This document shows, piece by piece, positions 55,473 to 64,000 of a stretch of DNA of 64,000 bases. The notes beneath the pieces were generated by a model. The model was not told the DNA's origin. It searched no databases and saw nothing but the letters and a program-made list of their open reading frames with translations. The stretch is taken from NCBI GenBank assembly GCA_028714695.1, contig JAQTLX010000015.1:1-64000 (forward strand). Direction: 5' to 3'. The translations under genes and the position numbers were made by a program. Position 1 is the stretch's first letter. Every line of letters begins with the position of its first letter. Origin of the DNA: Ignavibacteria bacterium. GTDB lineage: Bacteria; Bacteroidota; Ignavibacteria; Tepidaquicellales; Tepidaquicellaceae.

Positions 55473-58315
55473 GCAGATTTATCAAAATATTGTTTTTATT
55501 TGTTATCCTGCCTGTTTACTTACAGGCGCAGGATGATACTGTTATCAGCAGAATTGATTTGAATTTAAGAAACAACAACAAATTCGATTCAACCCTTTTT
55601 AATGTTTTCCCTAAACGATACAACAACAAAAAAATTGCTCTCGTTCTAAGCGGCGGCGGCGCACGAGGCATAGCGCAAATAGGGGTACTCGATGTTTTCG
55701 AGAGATACGACATAAACTTCGATTTGATAGTCGGTACGAGTATAGGCGCAATTACAGGCAGTCTGTATGCCTCCGGCTATACACCGGAAGATTTGATAAG
55801 CATTACAAAATCCATAGACTGGAAAAATAAATTATCACTTACCAATAAATATCAGAGAGAATTTTTATTCGTTGACCAGAAAAAAATTCAGGATAAAGGG
55901 TTTATATCGCTTTCTCTTGACGGATTTAAACCTGTCCTCCCTACTTCTTTATCTTCCGGACAGCAGATTGCTGAATTATTCAATCTGTATCTTCTGAATG
56001 CAAGGTATAAGCCAAACAATGATTTTCTTTCTTTAAAAATCCCTTTCTGCGCGGTAGCAACTGACCTTGATAAAGGGGAAAGAGTTGTGCTTAAAGACGG
56101 TAATCTGAGCGAATCCATTAAGGCTTCATTTACTTTTCCATTGCTGTATTCCCCCACAAAGGTTAAAGGAAGGAACCTTGTAGACGGAGGTTTGACGGCA
56201 AATATTCCGGTAGATGTAGCAAAAGGATTCGGCGCCGATCTGGTTATTACAGTAAATTCGACAAGCCCTTTGAGAAATTCCGAAGAACTGAAAGATCCGT
56301 TTAATACTGCCGATCAGGTACTTTCTATAACACTTGCTCAGTTGAATGCAGAGCAGTTAAAAAAATCCGATTTTGTCATCACGCCTGAAATTGAAAACAC
56401 GGCTTCAACTGATTTTGACAATATCGATTATTTAATACTCAAAGGAAAAGATGCAACGGAATTAAAGATAAAAGACATTATTGGAAAAATTGATACTCTC
56501 GAAGCAATGTCATCATCTAATTTCAATAATTTTCTTTTTAACGGCACGGTTTCTTTCAATTCCGATTTGATTCCGGACTCCTTAAAACAACTGATTGTAA
56601 ATGAACAATCGAATAACTTTGTAAGATATGTTACAATAGAAAAAAGATTAAAAGATATTTACAGAACCGGATATTTTAAAAATGTCTGGGCTGAAGTTTT
56701 TCTTGAAAATTCCAAAACCAGAATTAACTATCAAACCGAACAATATCATAGACTCAATGGTATCCTCATTTCTTTTAATTACGGGGATGATATCAGACTG
56801 TATGAATACAAAGTAAAACGTATTGATTCGATAAATACAGGGACTTTTACTTTCACTCAGATATCGGATAAGAATAAAGTGAACCCGGAAATCGCGGGAA
56901 CCATTATGGAATATGTCTCAAAATTCGGAAGCAAAGAAATATCTTTGACATGCAATAACAGGAAATTATTTGAATTACATGAGAATTTACTGGGTGCATT
57001 AAGAGATAAGGATTATTCTCTAATAGATATTTCAAAATTCTATTTTAATGAAAACACGGGAGTCCTCGAAATTTCATTTACAGACGGTAATGTCCACGGA
57101 ATCAACATCATCGGTAATAATATCACTAAAAGTTCTTTAATACTCGGCGAAACATATATTCCCATAACTCATCCGGTAAAGTTAAACGATTTCAAAGAAA
57201 GCCTGGGAGGCATTTTCGGTACTAATCTTTTTCAACAGGCAAGCATGTCTGTAAGGTATATTAACAAGAGACCTGAACTCGATATATACCTTGTAGAAAA
57301 AAGTTCAAGAAATTTATACTTTTCGTTCAGAGCCGACGAGGAAAGAAAATTGCAAGGTTTTTTATCCCTGAGGAACGAAAACCTATACGGAACCGGGAAT
57401 GAAATAGGCTTAATTTTGAAAGGCGGATTACGAGACAGAGAATATAAACTCGAAGTAAAATCGAACAAATTATTTAATACTCCTCTTACGTACAATCTTT
57501 CGGCTTACTACAAGTTACAGGATCATTATAATTATTACGAAGTTCAGGATGAAGATGCCTTATCATACAAACGCCGGCAGGCAGGCGAATTCAGGGATGT
57601 ACGGCTGGGCGCAAGTTTCCTTGTAGGAACTCAGGTCGAGAAATTCGGAACTTTGTTTTCGCAAATATCTTATGAAAGCATTAAGAGGAATCAACTTCAG
57701 GGCATTATTCCCGAATCAAACGACATAAAACTTTTCAAAATAAAACTTGGCGGTAAAATCGATACAGAAGATAAATCACCGTTCGCAGATAAAGGCACTG
57801 TTGTGAATTATAACTATGAAACTTCCAGAAGCCAGTTATCCGGAGGCGTAACTTACACAAAATTTTCTTTTGATCTGTCGCACAGTATTCTGCTGGCAAA
57901 ATCACATGTACTTAAGCCAAAATTTATTTTCGGTTTCGGTGATAAAACAACTCCGGAATGCGAACTCTTTGAACTCGGCGGGGAGAATTCATTTTATGGG
58001 ATGGTTGAGGACCAACTGCGCGGAAGACAAATATTACTTGCATCAATTGAATATAGATATCAACTCCCTGTGCCGATATTCTTTGACACTTATCTGGCTT
58101 TCAGATACGATTTAGGAAGAATTTGGGAAAATTCTCAGGATATAAGATTCAAAGACCTGAGACACGGTTTAGGATTATCAACTATGTTCGATACACCCGT
58201 CGGAAAAGCGAGTTTTTCTTTCGGACGCTCTTTTTATTTCAACAAAGGTTTCTCCACAGGCAGTATAATATGGGGACAGTATACTTTTTATTTTTCAATC
58301 GGATATGATATTTAA
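55469..58315 (+). CDS. Patatin-like phospholipase with Omp85-like barrel
   Basis: The 948-residue product has a signal peptide (about 1-17), a patatin domain with oxyanion loop SGGGARGIAQIGVLD (about 61-75), nucleophile elbow GTSIG (about 89-93) and catalytic Asp in VDGGLTANIPVDVA (about 239). After about residue 320 come POTRA-like segments (for example ITGNNITKSS-like INIIGNNITKSSLILGE and RNLYFSFRADEERKLQGFLS), then a beta-barrel end (VGKASFSFGRSFYFN ... YTFYFSIGYDI) with a terminal aromatic/Ile motif. This is the PlpD/FplA patatin-autotransporter (type Vd-like) plan, but the linker is longer than in PlpD (about 728 residues). It is expected in the outer membrane with lipase activity. Confidence 0.88.
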   Translation: MSRFIKILFLFVILPVYLQAQDDTVISRIDLNLRNNNKFDSTLFNVFPKRYNNKKIALVLSGGGARGIAQIGVLDVFERYDINFDLIVGTSIGAITGSLYASGYTPEDLISITKSIDWKNKLSLTNKYQREFLFVDQKKIQDKGFISLSLDGFKPVLPTSLSSGQQIAELFNLYLLNARYKPNNDFLSLKIPFCAVATDLDKGERVVLKDGNLSESIKASFTFPLLYSPTKVKGRNLVDGGLTANIPVDVAKGFGADLVITVNSTSPLRNSEELKDPFNTADQVLSITLAQLNAEQLKKSDFVITPEIENTASTDFDNIDYLILKGKDATELKIKDIIGKIDTLEAMSSSNFNNFLFNGTVSFNSDLIPDSLKQLIVNEQSNNFVRYVTIEKRLKDIYRTGYFKNVWAEVFLENSKTRINYQTEQYHRLNGILISFNYGDDIRLYEYKVKRIDSINTGTFTFTQISDKNKVNPEIAGTIMEYVSKFGSKEISLTCNNRKLFELHENLLGALRDKDYSLIDISKFYFNENTGVLEISFTDGNVHGINIIGNNITKSSLILGETYIPITHPVKLNDFKESLGGIFGTNLFQQASMSVRYINKRPELDIYLVEKSSRNLYFSFRADEERKLQGFLSLRNENLYGTGNEIGLILKGGLRDREYKLEVKSNKLFNTPLTYNLSAYYKLQDHYNYYEVQDEDALSYKRRQAGEFRDVRLGASFLVGTQVEKFGTLFSQISYESIKRNQLQGIIPESNDIKLFKIKLGGKIDTEDKSPFADKGTVVNYNYETSRSQLSGGVTYTKFSFDLSHSILLAKSHVLKPKFIFGFGDKTTPECELFELGGENSFYGMVEDQLRGRQILLASIEYRYQLPVPIFFDTYLAFRYDLGRIWENSQDIRFKDLRHGLGLSTMFDTPVGKASFSFGRSFYFNKGFSTGSIIWGQYTFYFSIGYDI

Positions 58316-58373
58316 TTTTTTATTTTTTAAACATTTATTCGTTTTTAACGTAACATAGTTAAGTAAAACTTGA

Positions 58374-60857
58374 GTGAAATTCTTCAACAAATATAGCGAT
58401 AAAACACTGAGATTCTTTATCGTTCTTATTACCCTCTATTGCATGATAATAGCGGGTATTCCGTTATTCTATTCGCTTTTTACGAATAAACTTACTATTG
58501 ATGACAGTGTAAAAGTGCAGGTTCAGGATGATTCGATATCCGGTATCGAAATCAAAAGCGTAATTGAGAAAGGTGCTGCCGATAAAGCAGGCTTGATTGC
58601 GGGAGATAGAATCATCGGCATTAACGGTGTTGAAGTTCACAATATTGCCCAATTTCAGAATCTGTTAAGCAGCCACTCCGGTGACTCGACCGTTACTTAT
58701 TTTTTCCTGAGAGATGGGACTCTGATGAGAACGGATGTAGAGATTCACAAATATTTCCATCTGATATTTTACATCTTCATAGCACTCGGTTTTGGATTTC
58801 TGATTAATGGATTTTTTGTAGGGATTTCAAAACCCAAAGAACTTACGTCTCAGATTTTCTTTCTGCTTTCCGCGGTTGCGTCAATTGGATTCCCTATTTA
58901 TGGAGGCGTATGGTATTATGTCGGGCTCAATGAGTTTTTAATGGATAATTATTTCATAGCAAGTATTTTCATTTATCCGCTTTTAATCCATTTTTTTACT
59001 GTTTATCCGCTGTTCTATGATTTCAGGAAAAGAAAAATCAAAATTATAATAGTATATCTTGCAGCGATGCTAATTAATCTGCCGGCATTCTTTATAACGG
59101 TATATATTCAGGCTTCTCAATTACGGCCTGTCGAACTGTTAATCACATATTATCCGCTGCTTTATATAACGGCAAGTCTTATCCTTTTCCTTAAATCATA
59201 TTTTAAAATAAAAGACAAAGAGCAGAAAAAACCGCTCGGTATTCTGCTTCTTGGCGTGTTTCTCGGATTCATCGGACTAATTTATTACTACGCTGTATTC
59301 CCTGCTTTGCTTGCCAAATTCAGTATGAATCAGGTATACAGAATTCCGATAGTTCTGGTGCTCGCAATTCCTATAACATTCGGATATTCTATCTATAAAT
59401 ATAAAATCCTGGACACGGAGTTTTTTGTAAAACGCGGAATTATTTTCGGACTGGTTACAGCCGTTACAATTGCAGGCTACATGATTCTGATTACTTTTAT
59501 CGATTCTCTCTTCGATTCGTATAATCTGAAGAACAAACAATTGATAACGGTTATTATTATCGTTTTGGTAATATTTTCATTTAGTTATCTGACAAAACTG
59601 ATAAAGGTATTCGTTGATAAGAAATTTTATAAATCCAGATATAATTACAGAAAATCACTTCTGGATTTCTCGAATGAACTCCCGCTCCTTAACAGCATCG
59701 AAGAAGTATGCACAAATCTTTCAGGCATGCTGAAACAGAATATGGGTGTTGAAAACGTCGAACTGCTTCTTACCGACAGCAGATACGTATTATACAGTTC
59801 TCCTGAAAACGATAAACTTAAAAATCTCGTACTCCTTAAACTGATATTCAGAAACGGATTCGAGCCGCAATATCTGCAGGAACAATATCTCCGCGAAATA
59901 TCCGTCCCTTCCGAGCAGATTGAAATGATTAAGAAATCTAAATTTGTTATCGCGCTTCCCGTCACAGTCAAAAATGAACTTGCGGGAACGCTTCTGATGA
60001 GTAATAAACCCGGAAATTCACCTTACTCCGATGAAGATATAGACCTGCTGAAAACAATATGCTCCAACATTTCTATAGCAATAGAAAATTCAAGGCTGAG
60101 AGTCGAAGAATATAAAAAGAATCTTATTGAAGAAGAACTGAAAATTGCGAAAAATATTCAGGAAGGACTTCTTCCCGTAACTTCTTTCAAGTTCGAACAG
60201 TTGGAAATTTCATGTCTTTCCAAACCTGCTAGAATTATCGGAGGTGATTTTTATGACGTCATAAAACTCGACGATAATAATGTGCTCGTTGTGATTGCAG
60301 ATGTATCCGGAAAAGGACTGCCCGCTGCTCTGTATATGGCAAAAGTTCAGGCGCTTATTCGGTTCGCTGCTAAAATATTCAAATCTCCCCGCGATATAAT
60401 GATAGAGGTCAATAAACAGGTCTATGACAGATTTGAAAAAAAATCATTCGTAACCGTTTCACTCGGTTTATTCAATTTAAAAAATAAAAAAATTAAATTC
60501 ATCCGCGCAGGACATAATCCCGCTATTTTTGCGAGAAACGGAAGCATCGAACTGCTGAATACACGCGGCATCGGACTCGGTCTCGATAAAGACGATTTAT
60601 TTAAAAATTCTCTAGACGAACACGAATTTGAATACGAAAAAGATAATCTCCTTTTCTTCTATACGGACGGTCTGAATGAAGCAATGAACAGAAAAAGAGA
60701 GGAATTTGGAATGGAAAGGCTCATTAATATCATCAGCCAGCACAAGAAAATGAGTTCTGCTGAAATCAGTGATAATATGATGGATGAAGTAAATTCCTTC
60801 GTCGAAGATGCTGAACAGCATGACGATATAACTTTAGTCGTGGTAAAAACGTATTAG
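58374..60857 (+). CDS. PDZ-membrane-GAF-SpoIIE (PP2C) phosphatase 1
   Basis: The 827-residue product (GTG start) has a membrane segment (about 13-35), a PDZ domain outside the membrane (KGAADKAGLIAGDRIIGING near 64-83), a second membrane set of about six to seven spans (120-420), a GAF-like domain (about 430-575), a short coiled-coil (EEYKKNLIEEELKIAKNIQE) and a C-terminal SpoIIE PP2C domain (about 600-827) with GGDFYDVIKL, ADVSGKGLPAALYMAKVQ, AGHNPAIF, YTDGLNEAMNRKREEFGMER and EQHDDITLVVVK, which retain the metal-binding Asp residues. It probably dephosphorylates anti-sigma antagonists or similar in response to an external signal. No partner kinase is adjacent. Confidence 0.88.
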   Translation: MKFFNKYSDKTLRFFIVLITLYCMIIAGIPLFYSLFTNKLTIDDSVKVQVQDDSISGIEIKSVIEKGAADKAGLIAGDRIIGINGVEVHNIAQFQNLLSSHSGDSTVTYFFLRDGTLMRTDVEIHKYFHLIFYIFIALGFGFLINGFFVGISKPKELTSQIFFLLSAVASIGFPIYGGVWYYVGLNEFLMDNYFIASIFIYPLLIHFFTVYPLFYDFRKRKIKIIIVYLAAMLINLPAFFITVYIQASQLRPVELLITYYPLLYITASLILFLKSYFKIKDKEQKKPLGILLLGVFLGFIGLIYYYAVFPALLAKFSMNQVYRIPIVLVLAIPITFGYSIYKYKILDTEFFVKRGIIFGLVTAVTIAGYMILITFIDSLFDSYNLKNKQLITVIIIVLVIFSFSYLTKLIKVFVDKKFYKSRYNYRKSLLDFSNELPLLNSIEEVCTNLSGMLKQNMGVENVELLLTDSRYVLYSSPENDKLKNLVLLKLIFRNGFEPQYLQEQYLREISVPSEQIEMIKKSKFVIALPVTVKNELAGTLLMSNKPGNSPYSDEDIDLLKTICSNISIAIENSRLRVEEYKKNLIEEELKIAKNIQEGLLPVTSFKFEQLEISCLSKPARIIGGDFYDVIKLDDNNVLVVIADVSGKGLPAALYMAKVQALIRFAAKIFKSPRDIMIEVNKQVYDRFEKKSFVTVSLGLFNLKNKKIKFIRAGHNPAIFARNGSIELLNTRGIGLGLDKDDLFKNSLDEHEFEYEKDNLLFFYTDGLNEAMNRKREEFGMERLINIISQHKKMSSAEISDNMMDEVNSFVEDAEQHDDITLVVVKTY

Positions 60858-60872
60858 AATTAGGCAGCAGTT

Positions 60873-63386
60873 ATGAAACTTATAGAAAAAATATCGGAAA
60901 GCAATCTGAGATTCTTCATTATTCTCTTTGCTTTTATTTGCCTGATTTTGAATGTAGTTGCATTCGAAAACAATCTGTTTTCCCGCAGAATGACCACGGA
61001 TGACTGCCTTTGGGTTCCAAAGGGAGATTCAACAAGCCCTGAATCCCTTTTAATGATCACTCAAATCATCCCCGGCGGTGTTGCGGACCAGGCAGGACTT
61101 AAAGATGGCGACCTTCTGATTGCAATTAACGGAAAAAAATTCTCGAATACGCTTAATGCTATGGACATTCTAAATGAATATAGCAATCAGTTCGTAACTT
61201 ATACCGTATTGAGAAATAATATTATACTGAATATAGATATTTGGGTATATAAGTTCGTAAGCGTAAGTTTCCTGATTTTCTGGATTGTCGGACTTGCTTT
61301 CCTGTTTGTAGGCTCTCTCGTGGGATACTCAAAGCCGAAAGAACTTACATCGCGCCTGTTCTTCTTTTTCTCATCATCGGCTTCTATAGGTCTTGTACTT
61401 TATTCCGGCATAAACCCTGCCGGTTCTCTCAGACTCGATACTCTGAGCGGATTTACGGGTTTTCTTTATGAGTTTATGAACAGAATATATGCGCTTGCAA
61501 TGGTTTTAATTCCTGCTTTGTATGTTCATTTCTTCCTTACGTTCCCGAATAAATATGAATTCAAAAGAAGGAAATTGTTTCTGTGGGTGATTTATATTAT
61601 AGTTCTTATACCGCTCTTATTTATATATGTGAGCCCTGCTGCTTTTCAAAAACCGCTTTCGATTTATCTTACCAAGGTAATCCCTGTCCTTTATTTCATA
61701 ATAGGCACAAGATTTTTCAGAAGGTCATCTAAAAGAGTAACAGATCCGGGTTTAAAAAAATCACTTTCTATTATCAGCAAAGGATTCATGTTCGGGGGAC
61801 TTGGTATATCATATTACCTGATTTTCACACTGGTGAATAAAGATCCATATTTCCTGGTGAATCCGCTGTATCTGCTTCCGAACATTCTAATTCTTGCTAT
61901 TCCAATTTCATTCGGATTCTCAATAATTAAATACAGGATTCTTGATACCGAATTTATCGTTAAGAAAAGTATTATCTTCGGTATAGTGACTCTGTTCATA
62001 ATAACCGTTTATCTCGTCCTTGTATATCTGATGAACTCTTACTTCAAAGGTGTTTTTAAAGGCAGCAATCAGTTATTAATAATTACGTTCATAATTATTT
62101 TCACATTCTCATTCGATTTCGTAAACAAGTATGCAAAGGAATTCGTCGATAAACAGTTTTACAGGGAAAGATACAATTACCGTAAATCACTCCTGAATTT
62201 CACAAAAGAAACATCTTATATAAATAATATCGAGGACCTCGTTAAAAGCATAAGAGAATTTCTCAGAGATACAGTCGGAATTTCTGCCTTCAATCTGCGT
62301 GTATTTAATCTCAGATATTTAAAAGCGCTTGATTTAAGCGTCGATAAAAGTATAGATGAAATTCTGAAAAGAATTCTTACGAATAAAAATGAACCTGTAC
62401 TCGTGAATGCCCTTAAAATAAGCGAACTCGGACTTACGGAGTACGAGACGGATTTACTGAAAGCAAGGAACATAAAGTTGCTTATTCCGATTTATCTTAA
62501 GGATGAACTTATGGGTACTATCAGTTTCGGAGATAAAAAATCGGGAAAGGCATTCTCCGATGAAGATATTGACCTGCTAAAATCTTTTGCTTCTCAAAGC
62601 GCTATCTGCCTTGAAAATACAAGACTGCTCCGCGAACAGGCTGATAAACAGAAATATGAAGAAGAGGTAAATATTGCCGCAAGAATACAAAACAGCCTGC
62701 TCCCCAAATCATGCGAAATCCATCCGCGCCTTGAAATTTGCGGATTCTCAAAACCTGCGGAAAATATCGGAGGCGATTTCTATGACATTATAAGAGTTTC
62801 GGAAAATAAAATTCTCGTCGCAATTGCCGATGTATCGGATAAAGGTATCCCTGCAGCGCTCTATATGTCGCAGGTACAGGCAATGATACAGTTCGCCGCG
62901 AATATTTTTGAATCGCCGAAAGAAATTCTGATTGAAATAAATAAACAAATATTTGACCAACTGGACAAATATTCTTTCGTAACTGCTTTGATTGCTATTT
63001 TTGACCTTGAAAAGAATAAAGTGAAAATTGCCCGCGCAGGCCACTCTCCGCTTATTCTTATAAGAGATAATTCTATTGAAAGAATTTATTCAAAGGGAAT
63101 CGGTATAGGACTCGAAAAAGACGCTTTGTTCACGAATAACATAAACGATGTTGAATTGGATATCAAGCCGAATGACCTGTATTTCATGTACTCTGACGGA
63201 TTATCAGAAGCAATGAATTCAAATAAAGAATTATATACCGCCGAAAGATTGGAACAAAAACTCCTTAACCTTACCGGGGTAAATACCGAAACAATCAAAA
63301 ACGATATTCTGGATGATGTAGACATATTCAGAGGTAATACGCCTATAAATGACGATATAACTTTTGTAGCCCTGAAAGTAAAATAA
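60873..63386 (+). CDS. PDZ-membrane-GAF-SpoIIE (PP2C) phosphatase 2, paralogue
   Basis: The 837-residue product is a diverged tandem copy of the preceding gene with the same order: membrane segment, PDZ (GGVADQAGLKDGDLLIAING near 65-85), about seven spans, GAF-like domain, and SpoIIE PP2C domain with GGDFYDIIRV, ADVSDKGIPAALYMSQVQ, RAGHSPLILI, YSDGLSEAMNSNKELYTAE and INDDITFVALK. Metal-binding Asp residues are retained. The extracellular PDZ and membrane regions differ most, so the two may sense different inputs. It starts 15 nt after the first copy and is probably co-transcribed. Confidence 0.88.
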   Translation: MKLIEKISESNLRFFIILFAFICLILNVVAFENNLFSRRMTTDDCLWVPKGDSTSPESLLMITQIIPGGVADQAGLKDGDLLIAINGKKFSNTLNAMDILNEYSNQFVTYTVLRNNIILNIDIWVYKFVSVSFLIFWIVGLAFLFVGSLVGYSKPKELTSRLFFFFSSSASIGLVLYSGINPAGSLRLDTLSGFTGFLYEFMNRIYALAMVLIPALYVHFFLTFPNKYEFKRRKLFLWVIYIIVLIPLLFIYVSPAAFQKPLSIYLTKVIPVLYFIIGTRFFRRSSKRVTDPGLKKSLSIISKGFMFGGLGISYYLIFTLVNKDPYFLVNPLYLLPNILILAIPISFGFSIIKYRILDTEFIVKKSIIFGIVTLFIITVYLVLVYLMNSYFKGVFKGSNQLLIITFIIIFTFSFDFVNKYAKEFVDKQFYRERYNYRKSLLNFTKETSYINNIEDLVKSIREFLRDTVGISAFNLRVFNLRYLKALDLSVDKSIDEILKRILTNKNEPVLVNALKISELGLTEYETDLLKARNIKLLIPIYLKDELMGTISFGDKKSGKAFSDEDIDLLKSFASQSAICLENTRLLREQADKQKYEEEVNIAARIQNSLLPKSCEIHPRLEICGFSKPAENIGGDFYDIIRVSENKILVAIADVSDKGIPAALYMSQVQAMIQFAANIFESPKEILIEINKQIFDQLDKYSFVTALIAIFDLEKNKVKIARAGHSPLILIRDNSIERIYSKGIGIGLEKDALFTNNINDVELDIKPNDLYFMYSDGLSEAMNSNKELYTAERLEQKLLNLTGVNTETIKNDILDDVDIFRGNTPINDDITFVALKVK

Positions 63387-63424
63387 CATTAAATTTCTTC
63401 TTAGCAATTAAATATTTAATATTT

Positions 63425-63690
63425 TCATTTCATCAAACAATTATCGTAATCATCAATAATAGTATTCAATTGTTCCTCATTAATATCAGTTGAATGTATT
63501 TCTTCTTCGTGTGTATTAACATTTGGAGATTCCAAACGGTTTATCTCTTCGATTCAGCCTGCGATATTAGTCGCGGGTAAATGTAGAAATTCTCTATAAA
63601 CGTTTTAACGGTTCAAAAAGACATAACTGAGGTTTTGTATCGGTACGTCATTGCAGATAATATCAAAGAAACAAATTATTAAATAGAACA
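63425..63690 (-). pseudogene. Possible broken coding stretch of unknown origin
   Basis: On the minus strand, protein-like open pieces follow one another in changing frames: roughly 63616-63690 (reads SLILSAMTYRYKTSVMSF before a stop), 63544-63612 (IENFYIYPRLISQAESKR) and 63425-63553 (LESPNVNTHEEEIHSTDINE, ending in CLMK and a stop). At least one in-frame stop and one frame change separate them, so a decayed gene is plausible. No family was recognised, and AT-rich spacer DNA can look like this by chance. Confidence 0.3.
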
Positions 63691-63707
63691 AGGCTCAGTA
63701 TTTCGTC

Positions 63708-64000
63708 TCAATCAAATATTTTCTTATATACGTGACAATACGGCTGCTTTCCGGTCACATCATAATATTTCTGATGATAGTCTTCCGCTCTCCAGAATTT
63801 GTTTGCCTTCGTTATTTCTGTTGCGACCTTATAACCTTTGCCGGACAATATGCTTACAACATTCTCCGCAGCCTTTTTCTGTTCATCGTTCAGATAAAAC
63901 ACGCCTGAACGGTATTGTTCTCCTACATCCGGTCCCTGCCTGTTCACCTGCGTGAAATCGTGAATTTCGAAAAACAATTTTGTGAGTTTCTCGTATGTCA
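63708..64000 (-). CDS. msrA: Peptide-methionine (S)-S-oxide reductase MsrA, N-terminus outside the window
   Basis: The minus-strand frame is open from the right edge and ends with TGA at 63708, giving about 97 residues of the C-terminal part of MsrA. The sequence shows LFFEIHDFTQVNRQGPDVGE, QYRSGVFYLNDEQ, then FWRAEDYHQKYY and QPYCHVYKKIFD, all conserved MsrA C-terminal elements; the catalytic N-terminal GCFWC motif lies outside. The enzyme reduces methionine-S-sulfoxide in proteins. Family motifs run continuously through the edge, so this is truncation by the window, not a broken gene. Confidence 0.9.
   Translation of the reverse strand, partial: TYEKLTKLFFEIHDFTQVNRQGPDVGEQYRSGVFYLNDEQKKAAENVVSILSGKGYKVATEITKANKFWRAEDYHQKYYDVTGKQPYCHVYKKIFD

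Overview
The window is AT-rich, densely coded DNA that fits a member of the Bacteroidota/Ignavibacteriota (FCB) group. Three things point there. The secreted protein at 12676-14925 ends in a YPNPFN-type type IX secretion sorting domain. A near-ideal Bacteroidota-type promoter (TTTG, 20 nt, TAnnTTTG) lies at 15237-15268. Shine-Dalgarno sequences are weak or absent before most genes, and many genes start with TTG. No rRNA, tRNA, CRISPR array or intact mobile element was seen.

Left flank (1-14925): the 5' part of a secreted beta-propeller protein runs off the left edge. It is followed by a very large alpha-2-macroglobulin (A2M) with an intact thioester motif. Three minus-strand genes follow: an APC permease with a UspA-like tail, a membrane-anchored SurA/PpiD-like peptidyl-prolyl isomerase, and the T9SS cargo protein. 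Rho-independent-type hairpins separate several of them. A 400-bp intergenic region with a 16-bp palindrome, a long hairpin and a promoter leads into the next block.

Centre (15327-51468): 35 consecutive plus-strand genes, often overlapping, form one surface-polysaccharide (O-antigen or capsule) locus. It holds an SLBB export-type protein, an ABC exporter (Wzm plus Wzt with a C-terminal carbohydrate-binding domain), about eleven glycosyltransferases, four methyltransferases and two left-handed beta-helix acyltransferases. It also holds a multi-membrane-span Wzy/WaaL-like protein, a WbaP/WcaJ-like initiating sugar-phosphate transferase, and sugar-nucleotide genes (epimerase, DegT aminotransferase, Gfo/Idh/MocA dehydrogenase, acetyltransferase). 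The oddest parts are a translationally coupled set made of a nucleotidyltransferase-kinase fusion, a HAD phosphatase, a second nucleotidyltransferase and a WavE-like transferase (20182-23851), and a coupled DUF362 / small membrane protein / glutaminase-less asparagine-synthetase set (33958-37223).

The genes fit a working model. The sugar transferase loads undecaprenyl phosphate and the glycosyltransferases build the chain. Methyl and possibly phosphate groups are added and may cap the end. Wzt recognises the finished chain, Wzm exports it, and the Wzy/WaaL-like protein may ligate it.

Right flank (51480-64000): a minus-strand BatA-like protein with a VWA/MIDAS site, thiamine pyrophosphokinase, a sodium:solute symporter, a patatin-Omp85-like protein, two tandem PDZ-membrane-SpoIIE phosphatases, a degraded coding stretch, and the C-terminal part of methionine sulfoxide reductase MsrA running off the right edge.
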